From Uranotaenia lowii (lineage: Eukaryota; Arthropoda; Insecta; Diptera; Culicidae): DNA of 64,000 nt. The notes beneath the pieces are model-generated. The model did not search any database and was not told the origin of the DNA. It worked only from the letters and a program-made list of their open reading frames with translations. How positions within the stretch are numbered: position 1 is the stretch's first letter; each line of letters begins with the position of its first letter. This document shows, piece after piece, positions 1 to 11,564 of this stretch. The stretch spans positions 62,001 to 126,000 of the forward strand of contig NW_026597521.1 of assembly GCF_029784155.1 (NCBI RefSeq), given 5' to 3'. The position numbers and the translations under genes are program-made.

Positions 1-960
1 GTGTCGGAAGAGGAGGTACAATAAACGGAACAGAAAGATCACTGAGATCGACGGACGGGACCAAGTCATTGTACTTGTACACAACTGAAAAACCGTCATT
101 GCCACGGCGACGCTTATAGTTCGGCGATGGATGCGCTTGTGGTGTTCCTTTTAGTGGTGGAAACGAGTAGGTATATCGTTTTTGGAGGGTTTTGCTTAAC
201 TAGAGGACATATCATCGACCTTTTTCGATAATAAGTCGAGCTGGAGCGTAAGCGTTACATTACCAGGGTGATCACTAATTGAAGCGGGATTATCTTTCTT
301 CAACGCAAAATCGTCAATATTGCAACGAATGCTACGCTTATCGAGCTCAGCACGACAGGGGGTACAAATAAATATTACCTTGCCTTGCATTTATTTTAAA
401 ATATTTGGAATTTGATACTTTTTGGATAAATTAAGAAATACAGTATAACGTAAAAAACGTGTTTGTTTTCACAAAATTTCAAGATTTGTTTCCAAACCAC
501 TCGATGGATTTTTCTAATGAATTAGTTTTATAAGGTTGCGTCCAATATTCAATGTAGAAAATTTTCAGATTGGTATGTAATATATTTTTACGCTTTGGAG
601 TTATCATTAGCAAGATAAGGTGAAATCATCATCATTTTCAAATTTGTACCTTTAAAAAATTAATTAAAATATTGATCAACAATATTTTCAACAAGTCAAT
701 AAGATAGTTTTTATCACCGAGAACATTTCATCCAAAGACATTAAACCTCTATGAATTGATTCAAAGAAAGTACGAGATTTTGACCAGCACAAAGCGAGTT
801 CTGCCTCAGTGTGACCCGGTTGTATGGTTTGAAGTCAAATTTCCACAAATCCGGTCTTGACGAGGGATTCCTTCAATCAATATTTAACTTTTAAGAGTGA
901 TTTCCGAAAAAGATACCTCTAATATGTGTTGTGAGCCTACTTGGTTGAATAATTCTACTT
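1..960. other. AT-rich non-coding DNA
   Basis: I see no coding exon, RNA gene or recognisable repeat. The short open frames here have no family features and no splice context. The first 200 bases are richer in G+C than the rest and could belong to a feature that starts outside the window. Confidence 0.5.
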
Positions 961-1044
961 AATTAAAGCAATCGAAAGATTCCCTTTAACTCAACTACGG
1001 TTTACCGTGGTTGAATTAGAGGGAATTTTTTGATTGCTTTAATT
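961..1044 (+). repeat. 84-nt near-perfect hairpin (41-nt arms)
   Basis: Arms at 961-1001 and 1004-1044 are inverted copies of each other. They differ at five of 41 positions. When the plus strand is folded as RNA, four of these five are G.U wobble pairs and one is a C.A mismatch, so the helix stays almost continuous with a 4-nt loop. It could be a pre-miRNA or hpRNA-like hairpin, or the remnant of a fold-back element. The loop is shorter than in typical miRNA precursors, so I do not call it a miRNA. Confidence 0.6.
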
Positions 1045-2969
1045 CAATAGATATCAATTTTAGCTGAAGTCCTAACAAAAGTATTATATTTGTGACTGTG
1101 TCCAATTTTTTCATAACTTATTATTTTACACAGTAAATGTAAAATCTTTGTAAGATTGAAAAAACAAGGTATGTTCAAAATCATAAAATATGTTAAAATT
1201 CATTCGAAAAAAATATGATTTTTAATTTTGATAAATAAAAGAGTCTGAATCTATTTGTCACTATTGAAGGTATTAAGAAAATTAACATTTGGAAATTTTT
1301 AGGCTTAAAATAAGCGAGCTAAAATAATTATTTTTTTAACAAAATGGAAATGAGATGATTATATAATTTGGATTCGATCTTACCCTCCATGTTGAGAGTC
1401 AAATAACTCAGCTAAACTGAACAATGTTTGGATGCTATGTAGTGCAGTGACGTTAATTTTTGCGTGGCGACCGTCAAAACTATGTATGACTTGATGTGTC
1501 GTGGATAACGTAAAAAAATTGTTATTTCCAATTGGCTGACGCATGCTGAAAAAAGTGTTTAAAACTGCTACATTTAAGTTTTAATTTCATGCACAATTTG
1601 CTGATGCACTCTGGGCCAAATTTTGCAGTCAACTTCCAATGTGATTCATACATAACATATTTTTTATAATTGTTTTAATTTTTATGAATAATAGTTTTAT
1701 AACTTCGAACTTCAATGATATCGTTATAAAAATGCATAAAAAATACAACAATGCTCAGATTCACCATATTCTAGTTTTAAAAACTCAAGTCAAGTCATAA
1801 AAAGATGTCTTGAAGGTTCCAACTTATTTCCATTTTCGTTCGAAAAAGGCACAAATCAGATTGGTATTTAAACAAACAAGCTGCAGGTAACTGTTAAATT
1901 AATTTTATCTACTGCCAGATTGATAGGGCCCAGATCCGCAACAGCAGCAGGAGGGAACAATGAATCCAAAATCTCGTTCAGAAACCGACCCATGTTTGTC
2001 ATCAGCAGTAAAAGTTCATCAAAGCGCAGATCCAGAGGAAATGACCCCAAAAAGACCCACCTCACCTCACCAAGCTCTGTTTCGCGGTTTGAGGATGGAA
2101 ACAAAAATGGTATTTCTTTCTCCCGGTTTGTTCGCCATTTATCAGATTGATTTGTTAAACAAATTCCCACACCTTATTTATTCAGAATGGCGGCGGCGTC
2201 GCTGCGTCTTCTTCATCCATTTGAGTGAATTAAATGTGAAAGAGGAAAAATTAACGACAAAGCTCAACAACTGCCGCCAAATTCAAACAAAGACACAAAC
2301 GGAAGACCCTAACCCGTTTCCAATTGCGCAAAACAAGATGTTGTTCGGATTTGCTCTTCAATGCTTTCGAGTCGCGCCGCGCAGTCGAAAGCTCGGTGCT
2401 AAAAGATTATTATTAATCCATTGTCTTTTTCCCTCTGGTTGATGTTGTCTGGTTGATTTTTCGCCGCGTGGATCAGACGTGTTACACTTAACTCTTTTTT
2501 TTTCTCCTTCGACTGAAGCCGCTAAAACCAATGAGTGTGAATCACACCCCCTTGGGGTCTCCTCTGGGGCGCCTGTTTTTCAACATGGTTATGGCGGCGG
2601 AAAACGAGGGACGCTAAATTAAAATAGTGCAAGCCGCTTCAGGGTTTCGATGCGCTATCGTCCAAAACCGATCTTTGATTCAAGCAGCGCGACACCATTT
2701 ACATTAATTTAAATTTTATTGCGAAGGCCCCATTTTATTTTCTGCTCCTGCTGAAATGGTGAGCTTTTGGCGATGTTGTTTTGGAGGGCGAAAGAGGAAG
2801 AAGATCGCGGTATCTCTAGCGCCTTGGGAGTCAGTGAACCTCGGAATGAATGTGGTAAGGCTGAGTCATCGCAAAGATGGTCTAGTTGTGATTTAATTAT
2901 TTTTTGAATTATTATTTATGCGTCATCAGATTGAATTCAGATCTAAATAAGCTCAGCAGTAACGAAAAT
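1045..2969. other. Non-coding stretch, partly GC-richer
   Basis: No gene is recognisable. 1900-2850 has a higher G+C content and overlapping open frames on both strands, but none resembles a known domain and none has convincing splice sites. It could contain regulatory or untranslated sequence. Confidence 0.4.
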
Positions 2970-2972
2970 CTT

Positions 2973-2978
2973 TTTATT
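2973..2978 (-). promoter_or_regulatory. AATAAA polyadenylation signal overlapping the stop codon
   Basis: On the minus strand the last two bases of the TAA stop are the first two bases of AATAAA. If it is used, the 3' UTR of the DUF1091-like gene would be very short. Confidence 0.45.
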
Positions 2979-3713
2979 AATTTACTTCAACCAAATTCAC
3001 TGGCATCAGTAAGCATTCTTCTACCATGGCTCCGTTCCGTTTTGAAGACACTTCCATATAAAGCCTCCATTCACCCGCAAACATCACCGGAACTCTCTTT
3101 CCCAATTGGCCAAGTTCTTTCATATTGAACTCTTCGATGGACTGAAAGAAAAGAGTTTTTTCTATTAAACGTTTGCCCTAACTCCTTATGAAAGTTCCGT
3201 TGCCTTACTCCAGCTTTAAAAGGACATTTGTTGTTTTTGAAGGCACTGGATATGTTGTACCAAGGTTCCATTGGATCTTTCATGGCAGTGCAGAAATCTA
3301 AAATCAATCGACTTGCAATGGCGTTGTTCCAACGACCTCTTTCTCGTCGCATCGTTCGAAAATGAATCTGAGAAAAGGCCAAATTAAAAAAAGATTCGAA
3401 CGAATCGAACCCAATCTTACTCGAATAGGACTATCATATTCCTCCAGAAACTTGAACTGTCCATTGAGAAACATCATGCCGTCCTCGTCGCGTCGAATAA
3501 TCTCCAGCTGACTCATGTCGACCGCACCCAACGGTTTCCCATTGCCACAATCTTCAAATTCATCACTAGGGACGAAAGAAATTCGATTCTGTGGAAAATT
3601 TCAAACTTACTGTATATCCTAAAACCATTCGATTGTGCCAACGAATCAACACTTACGAGTAAAACTTCCGGGATTAATAGAGTAAATAAGCTTAGTTTAT
3701 AGTAGGAGAACAT
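2977..3713 (-). CDS. Secreted DUF1091/DM11-like protein, four exons
   Basis: This is the one convincing host gene. Exons (-) are 3713-3657, 3588-3421, 3367-3209 and 3141-2977. Introns of 68, 53 and 67 nt all have GTAAG donors and CAG acceptors, and all junctions are phase 0, giving 182 aa. Exon 1 is a 19-codon hydrophobic leader (starting MFSYYKLSLF), consistent with a signal peptide. The mature part has four cysteines, in contexts DCGNG, DFCTAM, NKCPFKAG and EECLLMP, plus DPMEPWYNIS and FAGEWRLYM blocks. This pattern fits the insect DUF1091/DM11 family, which is related to ML (MD-2-like) lipid-binding folds; members are secreted and mostly of unknown function. The family assignment is from memory of its motifs. 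An AATAAA overlaps the stop codon, so the 3' UTR may be only about 20 nt. No promoter motif was identified. No neighbouring gene shares its context; it sits alone among repeats. Confidence 0.8.
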
Positions 3714-6482
3714 TGTTATTCACCAATTGACAATTATCTGCAGACTGATGCTAATGAATAGGATTTGTTGCAATTTATGAAAATAACACGGTCATTAATT
3801 GGAAATAAATTTGTACCGAACATGCAAAGTCCTACTTTAGTTCAGGTGGAAAAAACAACAGTTATCTGATTGGGGAAAATGCACGTTTATACTCGGTGGA
3901 ATAGTTGATTGGCCTTCGTTTACAAAGTAGAAAGCTAATAAACAAAGTTTTAAGGTAGGAAAACCCCTAAATTCTCTTGAAAGCATTATTTTCAAACTTT
4001 CATTCAATTATTGGTTGCGTACCTCATAAAGTGCGGATTGTTGACACTCTAATTAAATTTTATTTACAAATAAATTCGTATTGATAAAATGAGATTAGCA
4101 AACCTTCTTACACTGAAATTTATCTTTTTGAACTGCATAAAACATGTCACACGTTTGTTATTCGCTGGACTAGCCCAGCCGATCATACACGTGAACTTGA
4201 ATTTCAGGGTCGCCCAGTGTGTTGATCAATGCACAAAAGTAAAAACATTGTTAATAATATTAATAAATAGCATTTTCTTTTGAATCTTACAAAAAAATGT
4301 ATGTGTTCTACCAGTACATCACTTTAATTTAAAGTTTTATCAGAAAATATAGAAAATGTTTGAAAAACTTAGCTGCAAATTTGTGTTATTTTAAGTTTTG
4401 TAGGTCTTGTACACAGTCACTTTATTTTTTTAATATATAAGGCATGACAATGTTTTTTTTAATTTCATAAAATGGGTGTTCAGCATTACTAACTGAAAAG
4501 CGAACTGCATTGAAAAAATCGCTAACTCTATCAAATCAAATTACGCTTAAAGAATCCGACAATTGCTTCTTGAATTTATAAGGAACGCAATAAAAAAAAT
4601 AAATTTTAAAGAAAATATTATTTATATAGAGCAATGTTAAGAAGAAATTGACATTTGAGAACAAACATATCTTTGACAAAAACTTATTATATAAGGAGAA
4701 AAATTCTAGGCAATCCAATAGGGCTATGCGTTTTCGATTATCAATTCGACATGTAATCCAAAATAGACGGAAATTTTTCCAACAGTGTCAATTTATGATC
4801 GATTCCAAAATTAAACTGTTTAAATCAGTTTGATTAGTCTATGATTGTGTAAGGCTGTAAAAATCAATAGTTAAAAAAAATATGAAAAGGATTTTAATAA
4901 TCAATTTAAAAGTATCAGAGTCATAGTGAGGAAAACCCCGTATTGAAAAACTAGCTCATTTATTTCAATTTTATGTTTTTATAAATCAAACAGCATAAAG
5001 TTTTTATGCAGCATATTTTTCTGTTTTTTTTTTTAATTTTCTTTTGTCGTTGACGCTATAAAAAAGCTTCAAATGTACATAAATCTAGGTGCGAAGCATT
5101 TTCCGATAATCTGAAATAAAATTAGAAGAATATTGAGCTTAAGCTTGAGCTTGCTATCAAGAACTTCAGACATGTTAACTTTATATTTCAACAAATACTT
5201 TGCAAAATTTCAATAAAAAGCATTGCGTAGTTTCTGAGATATCGTGGTTTGAATGGGAAAAGTCCAAAAAGTCCGATTTTCGTAGAATTACTGTATCTCT
5301 GGCCACACAATCTTTAGAAAGTTCAAATTTAGTGATATAATAGTGTGATAGATTATCTATCTTACGCAGAAAATTTGATCAAAAAATATCATCAGAGTAG
5401 AAAGTTATGGATGTTCAAAGTTAAAGTGACAGTGCGCGTGCTTCCAATTTCTATTCAATTATGAACGGTACTGTATTTCCTTTAATTTTATTGAAAATTT
5501 ATGATGATGGATGGATATTTTTTACATTGAAGTTGAGTAGAATCAATTAAATTACCAATCCTATCATACTTTACTAAATAACAAAGTTAAAGTCTAAATT
5601 TAATGTTGGCCAAAAAATGTAATTTTGGAAATTCTTTCAAAATTCGAAAAAACTGTGAAATCTGTGAATTTTTCAAAATTCTGTGTTCTGTGACACAGAT
5701 TCTGTGAAAAAAATTTGCTCAAAATTCTGTGGAAATTCAGGAGCAGAGTTCAGTGCCTATGATCTCAGCTTAGACTTCAAATCAAAAATATTTAAAATAA
5801 TTTTTGGGACTGAAATTTTTTAATACCAATTGTAAATGTTTTCCAACTTAAAATTGATTTAAAAATGATTATTAATTCACATAGGTCCACTATGAGTAGG
5901 AACTTATCATTTTGTGAATGGAATTAAGACTATAAAAAGTAGCAGAAACAGATTTAAACTTTATACTCTCACATTTGATAATGAAATACCCATCATCAAA
6001 ACCGATTTCAAAAAAATCAACTGTTGATTTGTCCTTATGCGCTAGAAAATATCATTAGATTTAATTAACACTTGAATTGCCAAGTATTCATGCAAACGAC
6101 GCTTTCTTTCAATAGAAATGTGGTTAACAGGCTACTGTCACCTCCTTCTCTCGTTTGAGACTTCTCTTCCTACGGCAGTGTCTTTCTAGTATAATGTAGA
6201 ATATCTTTAGGTTGTTCAATCGATTTTTTTTGGGCTTGCTATGAAAAAAGACTGTTCCGGCCTTGATGGCCTTGGGTCCGGATTTGATGAAAATGAGCTG
6301 GGTTTTTTCCCCGAACTTTTGCCCATTAATCACAAAATTAAATCATTTACTCAACAAATTGAGTAAACCCAATTCCCAGCAAACATTTAAGAAGGTATAT
6401 CAAACAACTTATTTGTATCTTATAAGCCAAAAAAGTTATTACATGTTGGATGGCGGCATGTCTTTTTGGTTTGAAAAATAAT
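3714..6482. other. AT-rich non-coding DNA
   Basis: No gene is recognised. At about 5640-5760 there is a cluster of degenerate copies of TTCTGTGA, including a short palindrome around CTGTGACACAG. 5213-5470 reads like dispersed-repeat DNA but has no terminal structure that I can define. Confidence 0.4.
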
Positions 6483-6582
6483 AAATTCAATTGACATCAC
6501 TGCTGGGTGCCTAGCGAGGTATTGCATGACAATTTTTCGTGTAATTCTTCGCGATGCATCAGCAGTGATGTCAATTGAATTT
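6483..6582. repeat. Perfect 23-bp inverted repeat, 54-nt spacer
   Basis: Arms 6483-6505 and 6560-6582 are exact reverse complements. Weaker similarity continues outward on both sides. The right arm lies just beyond the 3' tail of the minus-strand LINE fragment that follows, so the structure may mark two inverted copies of the same sequence. Confidence 0.6.
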
Positions 6583-7190
6583 TTTGTTTATTAATGCCAA
6601 AAGGCATATCCCTGTTGAACAGCTGTTACCCTATTATTTTTAAATTTATTGTACATCAAAAGATCACATATAGATCCTAATAAAAAAAATTTAAAATCAA
6701 AGACACTAAAAATACAAAGGTTCATAATAGAATAATAGTTTTAAGGATTTTTCTTCGGAACGCATCCCTATGAAACGTCAAAATCAAAATGTTTGGATTT
6801 GCGATTGAATGTCTTTATTACACCAATTAGTGCTGTGTTAGCGCCATGATTATTCAACCGAAGAGGGACGTAGAGCTGGAAATCACGATTTCTCAAACCA
6901 CGTGGTCGTACGTTGAGTTGAAGACCTTCCAAAAGTGCGGGACAATGAGTTCTAGATGAAAGCAAATCAGCTACGGCAGAGGCTCTTGCGGCGGTCCTGC
7001 GGGCTTGCAGCGTGTCGATGTCAATAAGGCGACAGCTGTTCTCGTAGCTGGGAAGTCGGAACAGGTCTTGCCAGTTCAGCTTTCTGGCATCCCTGCTCTT
7101 GTGAAGACCTGTTTGCATTAGCCGCTCCAATATCGCATCAATTTACGCTTGTAAAACTGCTCCAACTGCTCCGCTTCCTTCGAATTTGGA
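6583..7190 (-). mobile_element. 3' end of a Jockey-superfamily LINE, 5'-truncated
   Basis: Minus-strand reading gives the extreme C-terminus of a LINE ORF2 (stop at 6768), then a 3' UTR with AATAAA followed by a short A run near 6580-6590. The 5' boundary is lost around 7130-7190, where the frame stops resembling a reverse transcriptase. 5' truncation is the usual outcome of target-primed reverse transcription. Confidence 0.65.
6768..7130 (-). pseudogene. LINE ORF2 C-terminal fragment
   Basis: About 120 residues resemble the tail of Jockey-like ORF2 proteins after the RT domain. The landmarks are LPSYENSCRLIDIDTL, then CPALL, NVRPR, an aromatic/Arg-Asn block and KTFNRKS near the end. The fragment at 32204-32575 shares the same CPALL...NVRPR...FN arrangement, so the two are related families. 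The RT and endonuclease domains are missing. Confidence 0.65.
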
Positions 7191-7798
7191 AAAATAAGCA
7201 CCGAAACTGTAAACCCCGCACGTCGTGATATCGCCAAAGGTTCGGAACGGTATGTAAAACGGATTATAAATTCCCTAGATGAGTGGTCGATCGAGCGCGC
7301 CTCCCACCCCGCCCACTGCTCTCCCACTTCGTCCCTCACCGACCAACCAAGGCTAGATACTCGATTGACGCACTGCTCAGTTCACCAAACCATTCGCTGT
7401 TGCTCCTATTGCTCGCTACATTCAGGCTGCTGCTGCTGCTGCTGTTGCTGCTGTTGCTGAGTTTGTCAGAAACATGCTTAGAACTCTGTATGTCGAAATC
7501 CGATCTGCTACCAAATAAAAACCCACCATCCATCGTTGTTTTTATTTGATCCGCCAATTACCGCCCCTGCTGCACCGCCGGATCTGCCTATCACGAAGCT
7601 GAATCAGAAAATCAGAACCCTACTGGATCGGGATAGCCCAACATCTGCCCTACGTCAAGCGAGAAAAGCTCAACTCGAACCCAACATCGTACGGATTATT
7701 CGCCAGGCAGCAAATCACTAGGTGAGAAAAAAAGGCTATTGTCAAAGCATACTCGCGAACAGCAAATTTCCTAGTCGACCCCTGTCAAATTTTTAGTG
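7191..7798. other. Unassigned sequence with a CTG run
   Basis: A CTG/TTG triplet run lies at about 7428-7460; it reads as poly-Leu on the plus strand and poly-Ser on the minus strand. A minus-strand frame from 7557 starting MADQIKTTMDGG could be a coding exon, but there is no supporting splice or domain evidence. No function is assigned. Confidence 0.3.
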
Positions 7799-7861
7799 AT
7801 TACAGCGCCATCTGCATCTCACTGTTGGAAATATTCAACTTTTAAATTCCGTGTTGCCATT

Positions 7862-8584
7862 ATGACGGAAGAAAAAGTAAATCAAACATTTTTATCGAAA
7901 ATGAGTCATAAATTCGATGAAATTACTGACCAAATAATTCGTAGCCAGGATTTCATGTCTGCTTTGGTAGATAGAGCACTGACAAAACTGCAGCTTCTCG
8001 GAGATGAGATACAAGCTGTGAAGAGGGAAAATGTTTCGCTGAAAAAGGCACTTAATGATTCGGCAAGTTTCACCAAAACTCTCGAAGATCGTCTTCATAC
8101 TCTAGAATCTCTGATTAGTAATCAAGAAAAGGCTTCAGTTGCAAATAATGTTATTATAACCGGTGTTCCGATGGCAAGCGACGAAATTTTACCTGAAGTG
8201 ATTAAGAAGACTTTATCCACTTTTAGTTGCAACATTCGGGAGGGTTCTATTTTGACATGTGAAAGATTCAAATCTACGATGTCTACGAAAAACAAGCCAC
8301 CCATACGTGTAGTTTTTAAAGATCCATGCACTAAATTGAAGGTTCTCGACGATAAACGCAAATATGGACGACTTCATATTAGCGAACTAAAGATGAATAC
8401 GCCGCACACCCAACACGGAGAATCCTATGTCTCAGTTCGTAGTGAAGTTACTCCCATCATTAACGGACTACTTCAAGAATTGCGAATCAAACAGAAACAA
8501 CTCAATTTTGCATATATTTGGCTTGGTGCAGATGGAAATATTCTTCTAAAGAAAACCACGAAATGCAAACCGATAGTTATTTGA
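7862..8584 (+). CDS. LINE ORF1 protein (coiled coil plus FP-like C-terminus)
   Basis: This encodes the likely RNA-binding chaperone of the LINE ribonucleoprotein. I chose the ATG at 7862 (MTEEKVNQ, 240 aa); an in-frame ATG at 7796 would extend it into the presumed 5' UTR. Residues of about 30-95 are a heptad-rich coiled coil (LLGDEIQAVKRENVSLKKAL). About 100-170 is an RNA-recognition-like segment beginning NNVIITGVP. The last 60 residues, with SYVSVRSEVTPIINGLLQELR and a YIWLGADGNILLKK ending, resemble the baculovirus-FP-like C-terminal domain found in ORF1 of many insect LINEs. It lies 127 nt upstream of ORF2. Confidence 0.75.
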   Translation: MTEEKVNQTFLSKMSHKFDEITDQIIRSQDFMSALVDRALTKLQLLGDEIQAVKRENVSLKKALNDSASFTKTLEDRLHTLESLISNQEKASVANNVIITGVPMASDEILPEVIKKTLSTFSCNIREGSILTCERFKSTMSTKNKPPIRVVFKDPCTKLKVLDDKRKYGRLHISELKMNTPHTQHGESYVSVRSEVTPIINGLLQELRIKQKQLNFAYIWLGADGNILLKKTTKCKPIVI

Positions 8585-8711
8585 TCACGGGCCGATATGA
8601 ACAAAGTTTTGGCGCTTCAAAAATTGTGGTAAATGTTATTGCCAGATTTAACCATGCATCACTGAAAACTAATCATTCACAGATAAAAGCTCAAATATCC
8701 TTTGTAAATAT

Positions 8712-11564
8712 TTGGACCTAAATCAACAAAATACTCTACATAACAATACAAATCTACTGCAGATAAACATTCGTGGAATGAACAATTTAGAAAAGTTTGA
8801 CTCGTTCAAAATCTTTCTCGAAAGCCTTAAGATAAATGTTGATGTTGTCGTTATAAGCGAAACCTGGATTAAGGATAAAAATACGAGCTTCTATAATTTA
8901 CCTGGATACAAAGCTAATTTCTCCTCTCGATGCAACAGCAGTGGTGGATTAGCAGTGTACGTAAGAGATGAACTAAAGCTTAACGTGAAGCGTAATATCG
9001 AGGATTGTGGCTATCACCACATTGAAATCGAACTCTGTTCTCCCAGTGAACCTATGACGATTCATGGAATCTATAGACCACCAAACTACAACTTCTCTAG
9101 CTTCCTCAATCGAATAGAGCATGTCTTCTCCGAGGCTGATTTCACAAAACCTTTCTTCATGCTCGGGGATATCAATATTCCAGTGAACAGAGAAAATGAT
9201 AACTCAGTACTACAGTACCAGAATCTACTGAATTGCTTCGACCTGACTATTTCAAATAACGTCATAACAAGACCTGCGAGTAGCAATTTGCTGGATCACA
9301 GCATTGTGCGATTCAATGATCTCAGCTGTATATCTAACGTTACGTTTGAGTGTGAAATAAGTGACCATAGACCCGTCCTTACTACATACTGCAATAAGTA
9401 CCAACATCGTGGAGTAAATATTTTGTCAAGAAGGTATACTAATAGGGAAAATCTCCAAAGAGAGTTTAAAGATTTTCTTAGAAACGTTGATCTTCGGAAT
9501 TTAGACCCTGATACTAGGCTGCATTCGATAACCGAACGATATCAACAACTTCTCGACAAACATACTCGCATATATACCGCTACAGTTCGAATGAAAAAAT
9601 TGTGTCCGTGGATGAATCTAGAAGTATGGCAACTTTCAAAAATACGAGACAAAATTCTGAGAAAGTGGAGAAGAAATTCCGACAACGTTAGTCTCACTGA
9701 ACAAATAAAAAACGCAAATAAGAAACTCCAGTACGCTAAAAGAAAGGCTAAAACAGACTATTATGAGCAGCTAATGAACACTTCTAACACTAAATATCTA
9801 TGGAAACATATAAACGAGCTTATTGGTAGAAACTCTAAACACGATGATCTGGAATTGGACATGGATGGAGAACTAGTAAACAATCCGCTAACTGTTGCAA
9901 ATGCATTCAATAAATTTTTCACGTCGATTGGAACACAACTCGCTGATCAACATAATTCTACTGGTAACATTGATGAATACCACACAATAAAACGGATACG
10001 AAACTCCATCTTTCTACGACCCTCTACTGTTCAAGAAGTCACAACAATCATATCGAAATTAGATCCTTCAAAAGCTCCTGGAATTGATCGCTTCCCAGTA
10101 TCAGCGTTACAAAACCATCATCTGGAATTAGCCCCTATCCTTTCGTCGACGTTCAACGATAGTGTAATCATGGCCCAGTACCCGGAATCTCTTAAGCATG
10201 CCGTTGTCCGACCTGTGTTTAAGTCTGGGAGCCCGAAAGATGTCAACAGCTACCGCCCTATTTCGGTCCTATCTGGTTTTAGTAAAGTTTTTGAAAAGCT
10301 CATCGCAACAAGGTTGACTGAATTTCTAGATAGTGAAAGCTTCTTGTATCAACACCAACACGGATTCCGGAAAGGTGGGTCTACGGAGATCGCCGTCCTA
10401 GAACTGGTAAACAGTGTATCACAGAATCTGGACAGGAAAAAGGAAATACCAGGCGCCTTGTTTCTAGATCTATCGAAAGCCTTCGATACAATAAATCACG
10501 ATCTTCTGCTGAAAAAACTAAAAGCATACGGAATACGAGGCCTGGCCAATATATTTATGCGTAGTTATCTTCAAAATCGAAAACAAGTTGTCAAGATCAA
10601 TAATACTTTTAGCTCCCAACTGCCAATAACTGTAGGTGTTCCTCAGGGAAGCAATCTAGGACCTCTGCTATTTCTGGTATATGTCAATGATTTACCAAAT
10701 CTTCCTCTAAGTGGTATTCCAAGGCTTTTTGCGGACGACACGGTTCTTGAATACTCGAATCATAATGTTGAAACTACAATTCGTGAAATGAAAAACGATC
10801 TAAATGTTATTGATAAATATCTTCAAAACAATCTGCTCACATTGAACGCAGCCAAAACGAAACTAATCATTTTCCGAGGAATTAAAACTAGATTACCGCC
10901 ACACTCACCTCTGGTTCATAAAAATATTGTTATAGAAGAAGTTTCTAGCTTCAAATACTTAGGTGTTTATCTAGATAATCGTTTATCCTGGAAGCCACAT
11001 ATACAGAATCTTATAAAAAAATGTGCTCCCATCTGTGGGATTATCCGTAAGTTTTCACATTTTATGCCTAAACATGTTCTGCAAAAGCTTTATTACAGTT
11101 TTGTACACAGTCGATACACTTACGCCATCAGTGCCTGGGGACATACCAACATGTCTAACCTATCAACATTAAAAGTCCAGCAAAACCGATGCATTAAAGC
11201 AATTTATAAGCTACCTTTTTTATACCCTAGCCTAGAACTGTACAAAATGCCAAATCATAACATATTACCGATAAACTGTCTGCGAGATCTAAAAACATTA
11301 GTGATAATGCATAGAATAATAAGAAACAAAGATATCCACCACAACTTTAATATCGAACATGTAACACATAACCACAATACTCGATATGTAGACAGGTTAC
11401 TGATAGAAAATGCAACAACAAGAATCGGAGAAAGAAGGTTTACCACGACAGGTCCAACAATGTATAATCGACTCAGTCGAGAAATACGGAACATCGAAAG
11501 TTTAACTTTATTTAAAACTCGTTTGAAACAAGATTTCAAAAACAATTTAGAGCGGTTAATGTAA
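8712..11564 (+). CDS. LINE ORF2: APE endonuclease and reverse transcriptase
   Basis: This 950-aa enzyme nicks target DNA and copies the LINE RNA onto it. Residues 15-225 are an apurinic-like endonuclease with the expected landmarks in order: NIRGMNN, ISETWI, GIYRPPNYN, LGDINIPV, LDHSIV and SDHRPV. RT motifs follow: KAPGIDRFP, VRPVFKSGSPKDVNSYRPIS, HGFRKGGST, LFLDLSKAFDTIN, GVPQGSNLGPLLFLVYVNDL and the catalytic FADD at about 675. The C-terminal part includes SSFKYLGVYLD, thumb-like sequence and a basic tail. All catalytic residues appear to be present, and the length is normal for the group. Confidence 0.85.
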   Translation: MDLNQQNTLHNNTNLLQINIRGMNNLEKFDSFKIFLESLKINVDVVVISETWIKDKNTSFYNLPGYKANFSSRCNSSGGLAVYVRDELKLNVKRNIEDCGYHHIEIELCSPSEPMTIHGIYRPPNYNFSSFLNRIEHVFSEADFTKPFFMLGDINIPVNRENDNSVLQYQNLLNCFDLTISNNVITRPASSNLLDHSIVRFNDLSCISNVTFECEISDHRPVLTTYCNKYQHRGVNILSRRYTNRENLQREFKDFLRNVDLRNLDPDTRLHSITERYQQLLDKHTRIYTATVRMKKLCPWMNLEVWQLSKIRDKILRKWRRNSDNVSLTEQIKNANKKLQYAKRKAKTDYYEQLMNTSNTKYLWKHINELIGRNSKHDDLELDMDGELVNNPLTVANAFNKFFTSIGTQLADQHNSTGNIDEYHTIKRIRNSIFLRPSTVQEVTTIISKLDPSKAPGIDRFPVSALQNHHLELAPILSSTFNDSVIMAQYPESLKHAVVRPVFKSGSPKDVNSYRPISVLSGFSKVFEKLIATRLTEFLDSESFLYQHQHGFRKGGSTEIAVLELVNSVSQNLDRKKEIPGALFLDLSKAFDTINHDLLLKKLKAYGIRGLANIFMRSYLQNRKQVVKINNTFSSQLPITVGVPQGSNLGPLLFLVYVNDLPNLPLSGIPRLFADDTVLEYSNHNVETTIREMKNDLNVIDKYLQNNLLTLNAAKTKLIIFRGIKTRLPPHSPLVHKNIVIEEVSSFKYLGVYLDNRLSWKPHIQNLIKKCAPICGIIRKFSHFMPKHVLQKLYYSFVHSRYTYAISAWGHTNMSNLSTLKVQQNRCIKAIYKLPFLYPSLELYKMPNHNILPINCLRDLKTLVIMHRIIRNKDIHHNFNIEHVTHNHNTRYVDRLLIENATTRIGERRFTTTGPTMYNRLSREIRNIESLTLFKTRLKQDFKNNLERLM

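Noticed and set aside
7283..7557. Leu-rich or Ser-rich protein
   Set aside because: Produced by a CTG/TTG triplet run; no other coding support, though an exon cannot be excluded.
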